Positions 22,461 to 34,505 of a DNA stretch of 64,000 bases are shown here, piece after piece. Below the pieces are notes generated by a model that was not told the origin of the DNA, made no database searches, and worked only from the letters and a program-made list of their open reading frames with translations. The number at the start of each line of letters is the position of its first letter. Position 1 is the first letter of the stretch. Origin of the DNA: Ramazzottius varieornatus (Eukaryota; Tardigrada; Eutardigrada; Parachela; Ramazzottiidae); contig BDGG01000008.1 in assembly GCA_001949185.1 (NCBI GenBank), forward strand, positions 1,990,788 through 2,054,787, in the 5' to 3' direction. The position numbers and the translations under genes are program-made.

Positions 22461-23484
22461 ATTACGAGCGAGAGACTGTACTGCCAAACGAAGTCGCTAA
22501 TCAATACTTCCTGTCCTTGCAGACGTTCACATTGGTGGCGACTTTCACCTTAGTTTCTCTGGAGCTTTTCAATCGTTAGTCACATCTGCTTAGGCCCACA
22601 GCGCTTCAAATACGCGCTCATCAGTGCCGCGCGTAAGGTATGATGCGCTCTTATTATAGCGAATAGCACTTAGCGTCCGCTGGCCCTAGATCGTCTCATG
22701 TATCCTTCTCGCTAAAGGCATATCCTTTGTCGATTGATGCTTTGCGCTTGTATCGCTCCTGTACATCGGAAATGGCTGCAGACATTTCCGCTTTGACAGC
22801 TGACAAACTTCATGTTGGTTTTTGACGAGGAACCACGAGTAAATTTACCCATATTTAGTTGCCCATAACCTTCTGGAATGAAAGACAAACACAAAACGCG
22901 CCCTTGCTTCGCCGTCGCGTATTAAGGATAAATCGATGTTTTTGATCATAAGTTACAATTGGATCCTACCCCGCAAACACATAGAGAAGGAGCTTTAGCT
23001 CTCACGTGACCAAAAACAAACCAAACCTAGACATGCCCAAATTGCAGCCCTAGGGCTGGCTTTTCAAGGCGAACAATACTTCTGCTGATGATGTCATCGA
23101 AAAACCACGCTGTCAGGCGATAAGACCACAACTGTTTGGACAATCCAACAATAACCAACAAATGCTCCACAAAACCCAAACGCACAGCAGTATTCTAACC
23201 AGCCCAGCGAGCCACCTGAACAAGTACCTGGGATGCACTGACATCCAGCACCCACCAGTGATCTTCATGAGGCTCGAGCTAGTTGTCGTACAAGAAGCCT
23301 ACTGGTGGCCATCTGGTCGACGCCGCAGCCCTGGCGGATCCAGAGCACGGAGGCGGTGAAGCCGCCGGAGTGCGATGCGGCAGGGGTTACAGGCGGGCGC
23401 AGCCCCCTGTTGTGACAATGAATTGAGCGACATCGTCATTCAGCACTGTCCAGTGCTGCAGACGAGTCTCGAGGTAGCGGCTCC

Positions 23485-23570
23485 AGAGTGTTTTGGCTCT
23501 CCGACCTTCAGGCCTTCAGAGCCTTGAAGAGTGTTTTGGCTCTCCGACCTTTAGACCCTCAGAGGAGCGC
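23485..23570 (+). repeat. Two-copy tandem repeat, 43-bp unit
   Basis: AGAGTGTTTTGGCTCTCCGA begins both units (23485 and 23528); the copies differ at a few positions. Confidence 0.7.
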
Positions 23571-23964
23571 TGTCTCGAACTTGGGTTCAGGTCGAGACAA
23601 CGCGGCTAACTTCCTGTTTGTTTCTATTCCGTTATGAGGTTAAGTTCTTTAAATTTTCGCATGGGTTGGTGCTCATGAGGGAGGTTATGGGTCAGCTACC
23701 CCAGCATGCTGTGGTTGCTCTTAGTTTGCGCTCGTCGAGCCGGGAAACGTGCTGATATAATCATGCTCTCGTACTTTGCAGTTCTTCCGGATTATTTCTT
23801 GATATGTGTCACCTCTGTAGCTACTGCGACAACTCGCGTTTTCGTTTTTCTTCATTGTAGGCAGATGATTCCTTTCCATCCCGCATGACACCGGTACCTT
23901 GAGCTTCAAGGCCGTACATACACTGTTGAAAATGCATTCCTTCCGAAATTCGCGCGGTCTTATA

Positions 23965-24092
23965 CACTGACGAGCTGCTGTACTTCGCCTACCAAAACTG
24001 ATTGGCTTGAATGCTGCTGGACAATCACGACTGATTGATCGTTCGACACTACTGTGAGTTTGTGCTAGGCGAAGTACTGCAGCTCTTCAGTG
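23965..24092. mobile_element. hAT-like MITE with 8-bp target duplication
   Basis: The left end is CACTGACGAGCTGC and the right end its reverse complement with two mismatches; the TIR extends over about 27 bp including GTACTTCGCCTA. An exact GTCTTATA flanks both sides (23957-23964 and 24093-24100). An 8-bp duplication with CA...TG ends indicates hAT-type mobilisation. Length 128 bp, non-coding. Confidence 0.8.
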
Positions 24093-24100
24093 GTCTTATA

Positions 24101-24221
24101 CTGTAATGCTTCATGAACTTCGCGAAGTGACGTCATAGTTCGCGTAGGGTTTACGGGTATGATGACGCATACACCACTCGATCACAATGACGTAATTCGC
24201 GGAGTTCATGAAGCATTACAG
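24101..24221. mobile_element. TA-flanked MITE abutting the hAT-like MITE
   Basis: CTGTAATGCTTCATGAAC at the left returns inverted at the right; about 35 bp match with few mismatches. It is flanked by TA (24099-24100 and 24222-24223). The left TA is the last two bases of the hAT target duplication. Length 121 bp. Confidence 0.8.
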
Positions 24222-24291
24222 TACAGTCCGTACCTCGTTACCACTTAATCGAAAAATTCCTGTACGCTCAAAAACGAAAGCATCAGAATTA

Positions 24292-25345
24292 TCAGATCTC
24301 TGGGTGATCCCCCTTGGCCAGCATCGTTTGAACACGACTTTCCCAGAAGAAAAGCGCACAGCGGATGACTCCGAGGTCAAAGTTGGGGCACACCTTTTGA
24401 AGAACCTTGTTCAAACCAGCGATGGTGGTAACCTTCCGTTCGCCTAAAATGTTCTTCAAAATTGCGTTTATGCCGTAATCAACGGAGCTAAGACAGGGCT
24501 GTTGGTCATTCAATGGTGATTCGGAATGTACAGCGGGTGGTTCTCTTTCATCCAGTTTTGGGTCAGAATCGTGGTGTGGGACTTGGCACTGTGGAAATGC
24601 ACCACGATTTACTGCCGATTTTTGGGGTGAAGTCGGGGAACGTCATTTTCCACCATCGGCGACAGCACGTTATCGATAGAATACTGCGTTGTGACTTTCG
24701 CATCGCCATCAACGACGTAGGGCTTCGACATTCCGTTCCACGAGATTACAATAGCGAGCATAATCTTTTTCGGCCAGTGCTTCATCGGCTTTTTGCGCCA
24801 GTCGTCGGGAACTTCCAGAAACTCATCCGTGTAGTAATATTCTCCTTCGCTTTTGGAATCATCTAGGGTGATCCAGGTCTCGTCCATGGTGGAGATTTTC
24901 TTGACTTTATTGCGTCTGATGTACTCGATAAAAATTTCCCCGCGCTCGTACCTCTGTTTCTTCTGCGCTTCGTTGAGGTGATGAACTTTCTTCTTTTTCC
25001 GCACGTCCAGTCCTAGATCCTGATGGATGATCTTACTTACGGTGTCGAGGGAACATCTGAGCTTACGAGCGCTGAGAGTCCGGTTCTTTTTCAGCACGGC
25101 TTTCTTGACCTTTCTGATGTTGTATTTGGTACGTACCAAAGAGAGGTTTGGCGGAGGCAGTCGTCTTGCATGTTTGGCCCATCCAACTTCTTTGGTTTCT
25201 TCTTCTCTGATCAGCTTGCCAATCGTTTTGTAATGGATGGGATTCTCGAGGCTTAAAGTTGTTCAGAAATTCTCTTGTAGGATAAACGTTGACTATGCAG
25301 TGCGATGACTGCAGCCTTTGTTTCAGAACTAGTTTCCAAAACCAT
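24292..25345 (-). pseudogene. Decayed Tc1/mariner-type transposase
   Basis: From MVLETSSETKAAVIALHSQ (ATG at 25345) an N-terminal helix-turn-helix region is followed by ARKLRCSLDTVSKIIHQDLG and the first catalytic aspartate block TMDETWITLDD. Then comes WPKKIMLAIVISWNGMSKPY, a diverged second block where the catalytic Asp is replaced (HFHSAKSHT), and SSVDYGINAILKN with the third acidic residue. At least one frameshift near 25260 and stops near 24605 and 24514 break the frame. The closest family is IS630-Tc1-mariner. Non-functional copy. Confidence 0.75.
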
Positions 25346-26229
25346 TTTGAAAGCAGACTTAACAACTGATACCTCAGAAGATGTGGCATTGAAAATGGAT
25401 CACGAAGTCAGCTGAGATGAGAGGAATACTATTACAGGGAATTCTGTTTACAGCCAAGTTCAAGTGGTAGCGATGTGGTCCGAACGGACTGTAACATTAA
25501 TCAATGGTAACTGACGTCCCGTGACCACCGGAAGAGATGCTTTTTCAGCAATGTAGGTCTTAGGTTATGCCTCAGAGTCAACTGTAGTACATATTTCGTG
25601 CGTAGATTGAAGGTTCTCCAGCTCATTGTCGTGAGAATTTGTACTAGCAGACTATAGTCAACAGACGTGCTGCTCGGTGACTGAAAGATCGAGCGACAAA
25701 CGGTTGTAAAAGTTCAAATATTGCCGCGTAATTGAGCTAGGAAGCACCCGTCTTATCGTTCAGAATACCACTCATTTGAATGTCTATTACGATGTGTCAT
25801 GCAGGATCGAGTGTCACGAGTGATTAACTTGAATTGCTTGGTACTTTTTCTCCAAGAATTCATTCCTTTAGCTTCACAATTACTGTATGCATAACTGCAA
25901 CACCAACCGAAGTCATGTTTGTGCTTGAATTACACTACAAACCTGAATTTCTTGTTAACCAACACACCATTTCTGGAACTGCAACAATCCCATGCGGGAA
26001 AGCGGGTTCTTGATTCTAGTGCTTGTGTTTTATCTCACGTGCCCTGGATAATGGCGAAATAGGCTACAAGAGCACGTTTTTTGCAGATCAAGTTCAAACT
26101 CGACATCTTGATCTGTGGATCTTTGACGTATACTTCGAAGAACCAGAACTCAAGCATGCTCGACAACCGCAAATTCTCGCTCACCGATCAGAACACCCCT
26201 TACGGCTCAAGACGTCACGGCTGGGGCGT

Positions 26230-27560
26230 CTCTCTACATCAACACAGAGTTCGGGTTAAGGAGAACATGTCTCCTTCACTCCCGGTTCGCTCAGGTGTGC
26301 CGCAGGGATCAACACTTGGTCCCCTGCATTTTTCGACGTAACTTAACTCCCTAGTGAAGAAGTACGGGAACGATGAAAAAGGCAAGATCGGGAGCTTCAT
26401 TATGGCACTGTGATAGCCAGGAAGAAGCCGTGACTGGACTGAACCGCATGCCGCAAAATAGTCCTCCTCAAGACGAGCTGTTTATGTCGCAAACGGTTGA
26501 TTGAAAATTTGAGTTTGCTTGATCAACGGAAATTAGTCGTGAGTGAGGCAAAACTGCGTTTTTCGAAAGTCTCGGAAATGGGAGCGGAAATGCGCGAGTT
26601 TTGCGGGGTAGGTTTGTAGACAAACTTTGCCTCCTGACTAGGCTGGAATTCATGGTTTTCTCTCTGGCTATTCTCTGTCTGTCGGTATCCCCGACACTAA
26701 TAGGTATCAAGAAGCCCATAGGTGAAACGGTATCTCGCAACGTGAAGCATTGTGCAGACAGAGATCAGCTGAGAAATGAAAATTTGGAATTTTGAGTCAT
26801 GTTTGCAGAGAATAATCCGTTTTCGGTTTCCAGATAAGCTACTCGAGGGCTGCTTATCTTGAAAGCGAAACTTCGTAATCCACTTTCACACAATTAACGG
26901 AGTTTTACGACCTGTCGTGAGGAGGACTAATGTGTCGAGCTGGTTCACGGCGGTATACCTTCCGTTGAACGAGAAGAAAACCGTAGCGATGCCAATACGG
27001 GGCCGCAGAAAGTCAGCTGACGGTAATCCGCTGGATTTCGAAGACCAGCAAGTCCACAATCCCATGGTCATCCAGCACGGTACCTGGGCGTGATGGTCGA
27101 GCAGCACCTCACGTGGAAGGATTAATCCAGAAGACCGCCAAGAGCGTTACCTTTGGGATACCCTAGCTGAACAGAGCAAAGGCTGATCGTTCCATCACAC
27201 AGCGCGTAAACCTGTACCACCGCATTATCGCGCCGCACTTCGACTACTACCCACCGGGGCTTCGCCCGTCTCGCCATAACCATGTAAGACCTCGCTGGAG
27301 GTCCTGTGTGTCAAGCCTCGCGATCACTGACTACCAAAAGGCTGCTCGGCGAGAAACCATGAAGCGACTTGCCACAGCCCTGTGATGGAAAGGTGGCGAA
27401 GACATCTGGCGACCTAGCTTGACAAGACCATGACCCAGCTGCTCCGAATATCCCGCAGTGCGTGAAAGATCTCGTCGAATTCAAAACCATCGGCGCCCAA
27501 AATCTCCGACAACCCAGTCTCATCACGACGTCAGCAACTACAAAGACAGGTGAAACCACT
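26230..27560 (+). pseudogene. Decayed LINE reverse-transcriptase remnant
   Basis: VRSGVPQGSTLGPLHF (about 26280-26335) is the conserved RT motif preceding the catalytic YxDD block. After an interruption, the frame resumes at about 26910 with NEKKTVAMPI and YLGVMVEQHLTWKD-like sequence (with a frameshift). It ends with a segment resembling the LINE thumb/connection (HRIIAPHFDYYPPGL). Several stops and an unrelated stretch at about 26470-26890 show it is inactive. Confidence 0.65.
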
Positions 27561-27689
27561 CTAGCCTTCCGTCCGATACAGCAGTCAGCGCGTGGTCTGA
27601 AAAACTTCAGTGGGTGAACTTGTTGAGAATCTAGGACCCCACACGAAAAGTCTTGTGGCTTGCATTAGTAATCGAGAGAAAGGTTAATT

Positions 27690-28330
27690 GCTGGACTAGC
27701 CACTAGCCACTTCCGTCGACACAATACGCACGCGACGTTCCGTTCCAATAGCGATCATGACATTCTTAGGCCAGTGTTTCACCGACTTTTCTTCCATTTG
27801 TCCGGAACTGTACCATGCCTTCGCCCATGTGGTGTGGTAGGTATCTTTCGTCGAGTTGAAATCGCCAAGGGTTAATCTAGGTTGTATCCATCGTGAATAT
27901 CATTCTGCTCTTGAACATGACGCAGATACGAGATAAAAATTGCCTCCGCTCATACCGTTGTTTCTTCTGAGCTTCTGTCAAATGGTGTACCTTTTCTCCC
28001 TCACCTCTAGGTGCAAATCCTGATGGATAATCCGATGCACAGACGTTAAGGGAAGCCCGAGCTTTCTTCCAGTTTTTCGCTAGATTTCTTGGCTTCTGTT
28101 ATAGTCGCCTTTGTGAGTACAGATGGCAGGCTTTGCGGACTGTCTTTTCTGTGGTTCCGTCACTCCATTCTGCTTCGGCTGGTATTTGGCGTAAGTGCGT
28201 TTCATGGTCTTCAAGCAGATGGCAATATTAAGCCTGTGAAGTCGGTCGGTGATTTCAAGAAAGGTGAGTTGTTCCGCGCAAAGTGAGACTTTCGTCGCTT
28301 TCGTCTTCGGATCCATTTCCGCTGGCATTT
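27690..28330 (-). pseudogene. Second decayed mariner-type transposase fragment
   Basis: The minus strand encodes MPAEMDPKTKATKVSLCAEQ, then RIIHQDLHLEVREKKVHHLT and EAQKKQRYERRQFLS, closely parallel to the copy at 24.3-25.3 kb (RYERGEIF). It breaks up before and after the first acidic block (IFTMDTT), with frameshifts and stops. Same transposon family, more eroded and truncated. Confidence 0.7.
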
Positions 28331-28825
28331 TCCACGAAAGTCACATACAAAGGAAAATGTAAAAGTAGTGGATCAAAACGCAGAAAGAATTGAACCGGTA
28401 GCACAAAAACTAGATTTTTGGTGGATGAAAATAAACGCGGGGACAACTTGGCTGGAACTTGACTTGCTCTTGACTTCCGTGTTCACGAGGCGATCACTCG
28501 GTCGCACCAAGCAGGGAAATACCAGACAACTTTGATAAAACCGAAAACTTAAACCATCCGTCTCGTACTACAAATCTCATCGGAAGACTAACAAAACATC
28601 TCGAAGAGAACTCTCAGCACATATCGCTTCACACAAGAAGCTCGATATTCACGGAAAAAAGAGATTAGCAACCCATGATCCTGAAATAAAAGTATCCACT
28701 TGTGCGTCTCAAAGAAGATCCATCCATCTTCCATCTCTTACAGCGAAGGTCGAACAATCGGACTGCAAAGCGAAAGAACTTCATGGTGACCAGTTCAGTG
28801 GTACGTAAGGTGAAGACATGTCCAC

Positions 28826-31800
28826 CTACCTGTGCTGGAAGTCTGGTTCGCTCGAGTACGCTCCTTCTTTCGGTGTACTCTGTCGATTCACGTCCCGCCT
28901 ACCCATGCTGCCCAGCCTTTCTCTCCTTTTCGAAGTCGACAACGACCTCGGTCGCGGCAGTTCCATGTCCCCCAATATCTCACTATCTCTCTCCCCTTTA
29001 CCTTTTTCGTCGGCTTGTGCCTGCGACTCAAGTATCACATTTGGGTCGAACGTCGACGCTAACTCCTTCATACTATCCGTCGTCGTCGTCGTCGTGTTCA
29101 GCGGATGTGGGAGACTGTGAGCTGTCCGGAGTAACGTCTCCTCTATCCTTGTATGATCAGTCAGCGGAGTATTCAATGCACTCTCGGAAGCCGAAGCAGA
29201 CCCGACGCCCATAGCTTGCTGTATGATACTTCCGCGTTTCTCTACGCGAAGAATCCTACGGTAGACCTGCCCGACGACCACTAGGATACACAGCATTACC
29301 GGACCGAAAACAGCACCTTCGAGACCCATTGCAATGATGCCACCGGCTACACTCAACCCGAACAAGTATGGATGAGCCCTGAAACGAAGAGACCAAGTTG
29401 GCTGGGAGCTGCGCAGCAAAATTAACCATCCAAAGTGGCGCACAATTTCAGTGGTTAGGCTGCAGGAGTGCGCCACTCCGGAAACTTTACTAGATCCTTG
29501 TTCTGAGCGGCGCAGGTTTCCGGTGCTCGTGGCTGGAAGCGTGCGTCACTTGGAAAGGCGATCTAGTTGAGTTAGTTTGATATCTTTCGTAACGCGTTCG
29601 CGGTGGTGGTGTTAGGCAGACTTACGTTTTGACGTCGCCGTAGATGGCGATATCGACAAACATGCTGGGCGTGATGGCGAACCCAACAAGAAGGATAGCC
29701 GCGATGTATTCCCCTCGGAGGAACCATAGTTCACACAGAGCTGGAATGCAGACGACGTAAGGCGGAACGAGCGGGCAGACGGCCAGCATGGAAGCGATAA
29801 CCGACGGGATGAACTTGACGTAGACACCGAAGAGGGATAACAGGACCCAGGTGAAGAAGCCGTAAAACGCTGCCATCTTGAAAGACGCCGCGAAAATATC
29901 ACTGCGAAATTTTTTACATTATCCCCATCCAATGAAGAGAGCGGAATAAACCGCACCTGATAGTTTGTTCGATGATGTCGCCGACATGAGCCACTTCGTC
30001 AATCGACGGACTGACCACGGCCACGATGTCCAGTGGTCGGTACCGGTCTTTGCTGGAGCAGAGGAGGTAATAGAGCGCCGCGATGAAGACAAGCTAAACG
30101 AGGGAAAAAGTAGTCAGCTCGAGCCCGTGATTCCAACATATCATTTCCATCAACAGAAGTCGAGAAAGCTGCGTAGTATGGAAATACAGGGTGATCACGC
30201 CAAGTGACTACCACCTCATGATATTTATGGCGCTCTCGACTGCGCGTGGGTTGGTACTCAGAACTATTTTTTCTTAATTTAATATGCTGCATTCTGAAAA
30301 AACCTGGCCAGAAAGAATCTCTGTACGTAGTCGAAATTCGTCCTGAGACCAGAGAGGGTGGAACCTCGTACCTGCTCCGGAGCGAACTTTTCACTGTTTC
30401 CCTCATCGGAAAAAAAACTGATCTTCTCTCTTCTGCACTTTTGAGCCAGAAGTGCCGACCACAGATTGTTCAACAGTAGTCTGGCTTCCGAGAAAAATAT
30501 AATGCTCTTCTGCACCACTTGCTGATTCATTGATACAACTGCTGTGGCGAAACTGAGCAAAAATACAGGGTGCGCGCCTGAAAACAAGGTTTCTCGAAAT
30601 GGTCTGGGTTTTTTCCCGGTAAGTAAAAGCATAAACAGAAAGCCAAATCATTTATCTCTCTGAATCCGAATCACTATTGGACATACTTGGGAAAACTTGA
30701 GTGGGAGAAGGCTTTTCGCGAGAAAGTAGGTTCGCAAGAATCGGCAACTTTTCAAGATTTTGAGAGAATTTCACAAAACCCTCATCCAGTTGACTGACAA
30801 GGCCTTGCAATTCGGACACCCAATAGACTTAGTCCAAGGACAGAGCTACACGACCAGCGGTTGTAAGTGCAGACTGTTGGGTTGCAACATAAGTTTCAAT
30901 TTTTTCCACGAGGAGTGGTTTCCCCGCAAAATGATCAAATTCGACGATCTTTATTCGTTTATCAGGTTAGCTTGACTTTCTTGCGATCTTCTTTATTTTC
31001 TGATAAGAACCGGGATAGTTAGGCCTCCGTTAAAATTAGATTGGGGAGGCATACTCGCGCATGAAGTTCTAGAGTATCGGTTTACTCCTGCCGAAAAATC
31101 TTCCTCACCGGATGTCATTCCAATCGACTTTTCCAACCATGGTCTCAATTCTTGCAAACGAGATATGTCTCAGCGAAAGCAGCGTGAAAAGCTGCACGAA
31201 TTATGTGGAGGGAGGAAAGAAAACCAGACAGTCTGAAGTTTTTCTGCGCCAAAGTACCAGGTGGTAGTCACTTGGCGTGATCACCCTGTAGGACTTCTAC
31301 TGTCAGACTCAAATGGACACCTCGCAGGCATTTCTGACATTTCCTACGGCTGTTTGTGTACTCCATGTATTTGATCATTTACGTCTTGAAACTCACCCCA
31401 CAGAAAATGAAATGGACCAAAGCAGAGAAGTACAAGAACAAAATGGAGAGAATCGTCGTCACCAGCGAGAAGACCATCGCGAAGTTTCCCTTTCCCACCG
31501 CATAGATCGACTCCACAACCTTCAAACAAAAGCAAGCAGACTCGACGACATATTCCACAGTTACCACAAGAGACTCGCCGTACTGTACCTACCGATTTGA
31601 TATTTTCCATATTCTCCGCAAAGTACGACCGCAAGTTCGACCAGTCCAGCGCCCCCGCCGCCTTATGCCACGTCTCGTTCAGCTGTCCCACCAAGCTCCA
31701 CCTTCTGTCCTCCTCATTCAGCACCAACGCCGCCAGCGGATGCTGCATACTCCTGTTCCCCCACATGGACGTCTGCCTCAGGAAGCTGTGCGGCACAGGC

Positions 31801-34505
31801 TGCGTTCTATTGCGCGGCAGGTAGAACTGGTAGACCCTGTCGGCCAGAGACAAAATATCCTTCTCGATCAAGGCGGCCCTCGTGTCATTCGTGTCGGCTA
31901 TGGCTTCCCGCAGCGTCCCCACCATCCAGTCTCTGCCGTACATGTACAGTGAGTCCATGGCTGTCTGTACCGTCTCTTGGACTTGCGCACCTTCGGGCAG
32001 CCACTGCAGAATCTCGGGGTGCTTGACGATAGTCTCGTTCATGAAGTCCGAACTGAGCCCCACCATGTAGACGGTTTCCTGTTGGACATGCATCGTCGCG
32101 ATGAGGCCACAGATACCCATAGCGACGAACATCATGATGACCATCAGCAGGGAGATGCTTTCGTCCAGAGTGTCCTCCAGCAAATTCATCACCTGACCAG
32201 ACAAAATCGACCTTATTATCAACGTGCAAATCTGAAATTTTCGCTTACGCTTAGCCGTAATTTCGATGCTAAACAGTCATAATTATCATTCAGGTACTTG
32301 AGTGCGAACTTCTAGCCAGCTGTCTACGAAACATGGGACGCAGAGGCGGCAGGCGTACGCCCCCCCCGACCGCTACAGCCGTCATCCCCAGTGTAGCGAG
32401 CGTGATGGAGCGCTATGTCTGCCTCTCAGTCCCTGAGAGAAGCTCTAGCTCTAATGAAACGCAGTATGTCATCCGAACACATTGCCATCGCGAAGTATCC
32501 CATCACTGCAGTTTCGGGTCTTCGTTCTGACCGTCAAGGGTGCTTCGAGCCAGCCGGTTGCCCACTTGATATGTTTGGTGTAGAATTTGAAACATCCAAA
32601 GTACAGCCGGCTGGCAACAAGTTTCGGCATTGCATTCTGCTGTCAGCTACACAGAAGAAATCCCCATTCAACCGTTAATCCTCGATAGAGCTAAGCTTCG
32701 ACAACCCTCACTTATGTTCGACGAACAGAGGCACATGTTGTCAACTTGATGTTCCAGAAACAAATGGTCTGTTCGTTGCGGCCGTCAAACTCCCGCTATT
32801 GGAAAGGTATCTACTGGGTGTTTACCGGCGCAAAAAGTCTGTCGCTCATCGAATCACCTCTGACAACAATCTAGACTTCGTAAACGACCAACGGACTCCG
32901 ACCCACCCAGCCTTATGAACAGGATCATGGTATCAAAGTCAAGGACCCACGTGATATTAGTTTTAATTGCTCATTTTGCTTATTTAACAGTTGACTAGAT
33001 TTACCTTTTGGTCGCCTTGCTTGGCAAGACGGAACAATCCTCTTAGCGCCGCCGGCGCCACGATATCCTTCCTGCTCATGACCCACCCTTTACAGCGGTT
33101 CTTCACTTCTCTCAAATACTTGGCCAGCGCCGTCCAAGCTCCATACTCCTGTCCCAGCACCCTCACCACCCTATATCCCACCGGGATCAGAATCAACGGT
33201 ATAAACTGGTAATGCGACAGCACCTCAACCACGACAAACATCCAAAACAGATACATCAAATATCGCGTTCCCTGCTTCTCCGTGTTCACATGAATAATCT
33301 TCAAGGCCGGCAACGTACTGGCATTGCCCGTCGACTCGTCCTCCGACGAATTGGAATGCGTCTCGATATCCGTCAAACTATCATTGACCAAATGATGCAG
33401 TGACGACCCGAGTACTTTCCAAAAGGACGATTCCGACGCGATGGCTTGTAGCTCTTCTTCGGGGGAATTCGGGCTATCAAACGACCTGACAGTCTGCGCT
33501 CGCTGAATCTTACTTTTGACCACTTTCATTTCCGTCGCGAAACCCAAGCATAAGACGATGCCCACAACGACCAACACCGGAGCGGCCAACGCTCCTAGTA
33601 AGGAAGACAAATGCAATCCCAGCCATATCCATAACGGCCAAGCCAGCATCCTCAACGTCTTCCGGTGCTCGGGTGTCCATAGCGAGTTGACTGCGACAAT
33701 ATAGGGAATGACCAGGAGCCAGATTAGCTTGGACCGGAAGAAGGAGAGTGACGTTGAGAAGAAGCGTGAGATCATGACGAGGACGTCCATGTGATTCCAC
33801 AGGACGATCTGGGCGAAGAAACACCCTGCTAGAACACCCGCGCCCCATACTAGTTTCATCCAGTGATTCCACAAAAAGTCCAGGACTTCGGCGCCGAAGT
33901 AATTGAAGGTTCGATCGACGATGTAGAAAGGTGTGGCGAGGAGGCCGACGACGAGGGGTGTCGAGGAAGACTTGAGATTCTGTAGCCAACTCCGCGTACC
34001 ATGAGTTAGGTAGTGCTTGAAGGGGAACAATATCGTGCCTAAAAGGACGCAACCAGAAGAAATCGTGAGCTCACAAGTGGCGCAACTCTTGAGTGTCATT
34101 AGCTGAAACCGTGCGTCACTTGGCAAACAAATTCGACAAGATCGATCTTCAAGTGGCGCACTCTTTCGGGCACTAAGGCAAAAGATGTGCGCCACATGGC
34201 ACAGCAATTCCTATCGACTTTCTTCACCGAGTTTGTAACCAGTAATCTAACACTGGACGGGAAGACGAAAGCGTACCTGTTAAGGCTGCCCAGGCTAGGG
34301 GTTTGAGGAAGCTCTGTAGGATGAAGTAGACTTGGTAGCCCACGATGAGGACCACGATCAGGAAGAACTGCCCGACGGCTGTGAATAACGCTTGACGGAA
34401 AGCGAGCTCCTGGCCACCGCTAAAGTTGTTCATCATCGCAAGGAAGTTCTGCCATGATTCGGCAACACGCGAACTGTGCCGTACTCGATCTCGGTGGGCA
34501 GGCAT
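28826..34505 (-). CDS. TMEM245: TMEM245-like multi-pass membrane protein (AI-2E transporter family)
   Basis: Seven exons with matching phases: 34277-34505, 33005-34038, 31593-32192, 31397-31519, 29957-30093, 29626-29901 and 28826-29378. The total is about 950 residues. Start MPAHRDRV at 34505; an in-frame ATG at 34571 is an alternative. The N-terminus has FRQALFTAVGQFFLIVVLIV then LKPLAWAALTGTILFPFKHY, the TMEM245 signature. Exon 2 carries several helices and a Ser/Glu-rich linker. Exon 3 encodes a helix plus a large loop with N-glycosylation motifs. Exons 5-7 match the family C-terminal core: IVAVVSPSIDEVAHVGDIIE, FYGFFTWVLLSLFGVYVKFI, TPSMFVDIAIYGDVKTAHPY, GLEGAVFGPVMLCILVVVGQ. The cytosolic tail (about 150 residues) is Ser/Thr-rich with a Thr run from an ACG repeat. 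Family members resemble bacterial AI-2 exporters; the animal substrate is unknown. Confidence 0.9.
29432..29481. repeat. Intronic hairpin element, copy 1 (TMEM245 intron 6)
   Basis: AAGTGGCGCAC, about 25 bases, then AGTGCGCCACTC, followed by an ACTAGATC-like string. One of six related about 50-bp hairpins, all in introns. Confidence 0.7.
29504..29553. repeat. Intronic hairpin element, copy 2 (TMEM245 intron 6)
   Basis: GAGCGGCGCAG ... GGCTGGAAGCGTGCGTCACTT followed by GGCGATCTAG. It lies 22 bp from copy 1; the left arm is diverged. Confidence 0.6.
30187..31288. mobile_element. 1.1-kb mariner-like element with exact 30-bp TIRs in TMEM245 intron
   Basis: The left end CAGGGTGATCACGCCAAGTG (30 bp to 30216) is repeated exactly inverted at 31259-31288, and TA flanks both ends. 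CAGGGTG is the usual mariner terminal motif. No transposase is recognisable inside (the longest internal frame is about 117 codons, no match), so it appears non-autonomous. It lies in the intron between the exons ending 31397 and starting 30093. Identical TIRs suggest a fairly recent insertion. Confidence 0.8.
34074..34123. repeat. Intronic hairpin element, copy 3 (TMEM245 intron 1)
   Basis: CAAGTGGCGCA ... AGCTGAAACCGTGCGTCACTT followed by GATCGATC-containing sequence. Confidence 0.7.
34150..34200. repeat. Intronic hairpin element, copy 4 (TMEM245 intron 1)
   Basis: CAAGTGGCGCACTCTTTCGG ... GATGTGCGCCACATGG. It lies 26 bp from copy 3, so this intron holds a pair, as intron 6 does. Confidence 0.7.

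Noticed and set aside
33510-34052. 180-codon minus-strand ORF
   Set aside because: Alternate-frame shadow of TMEM245 exon 2.
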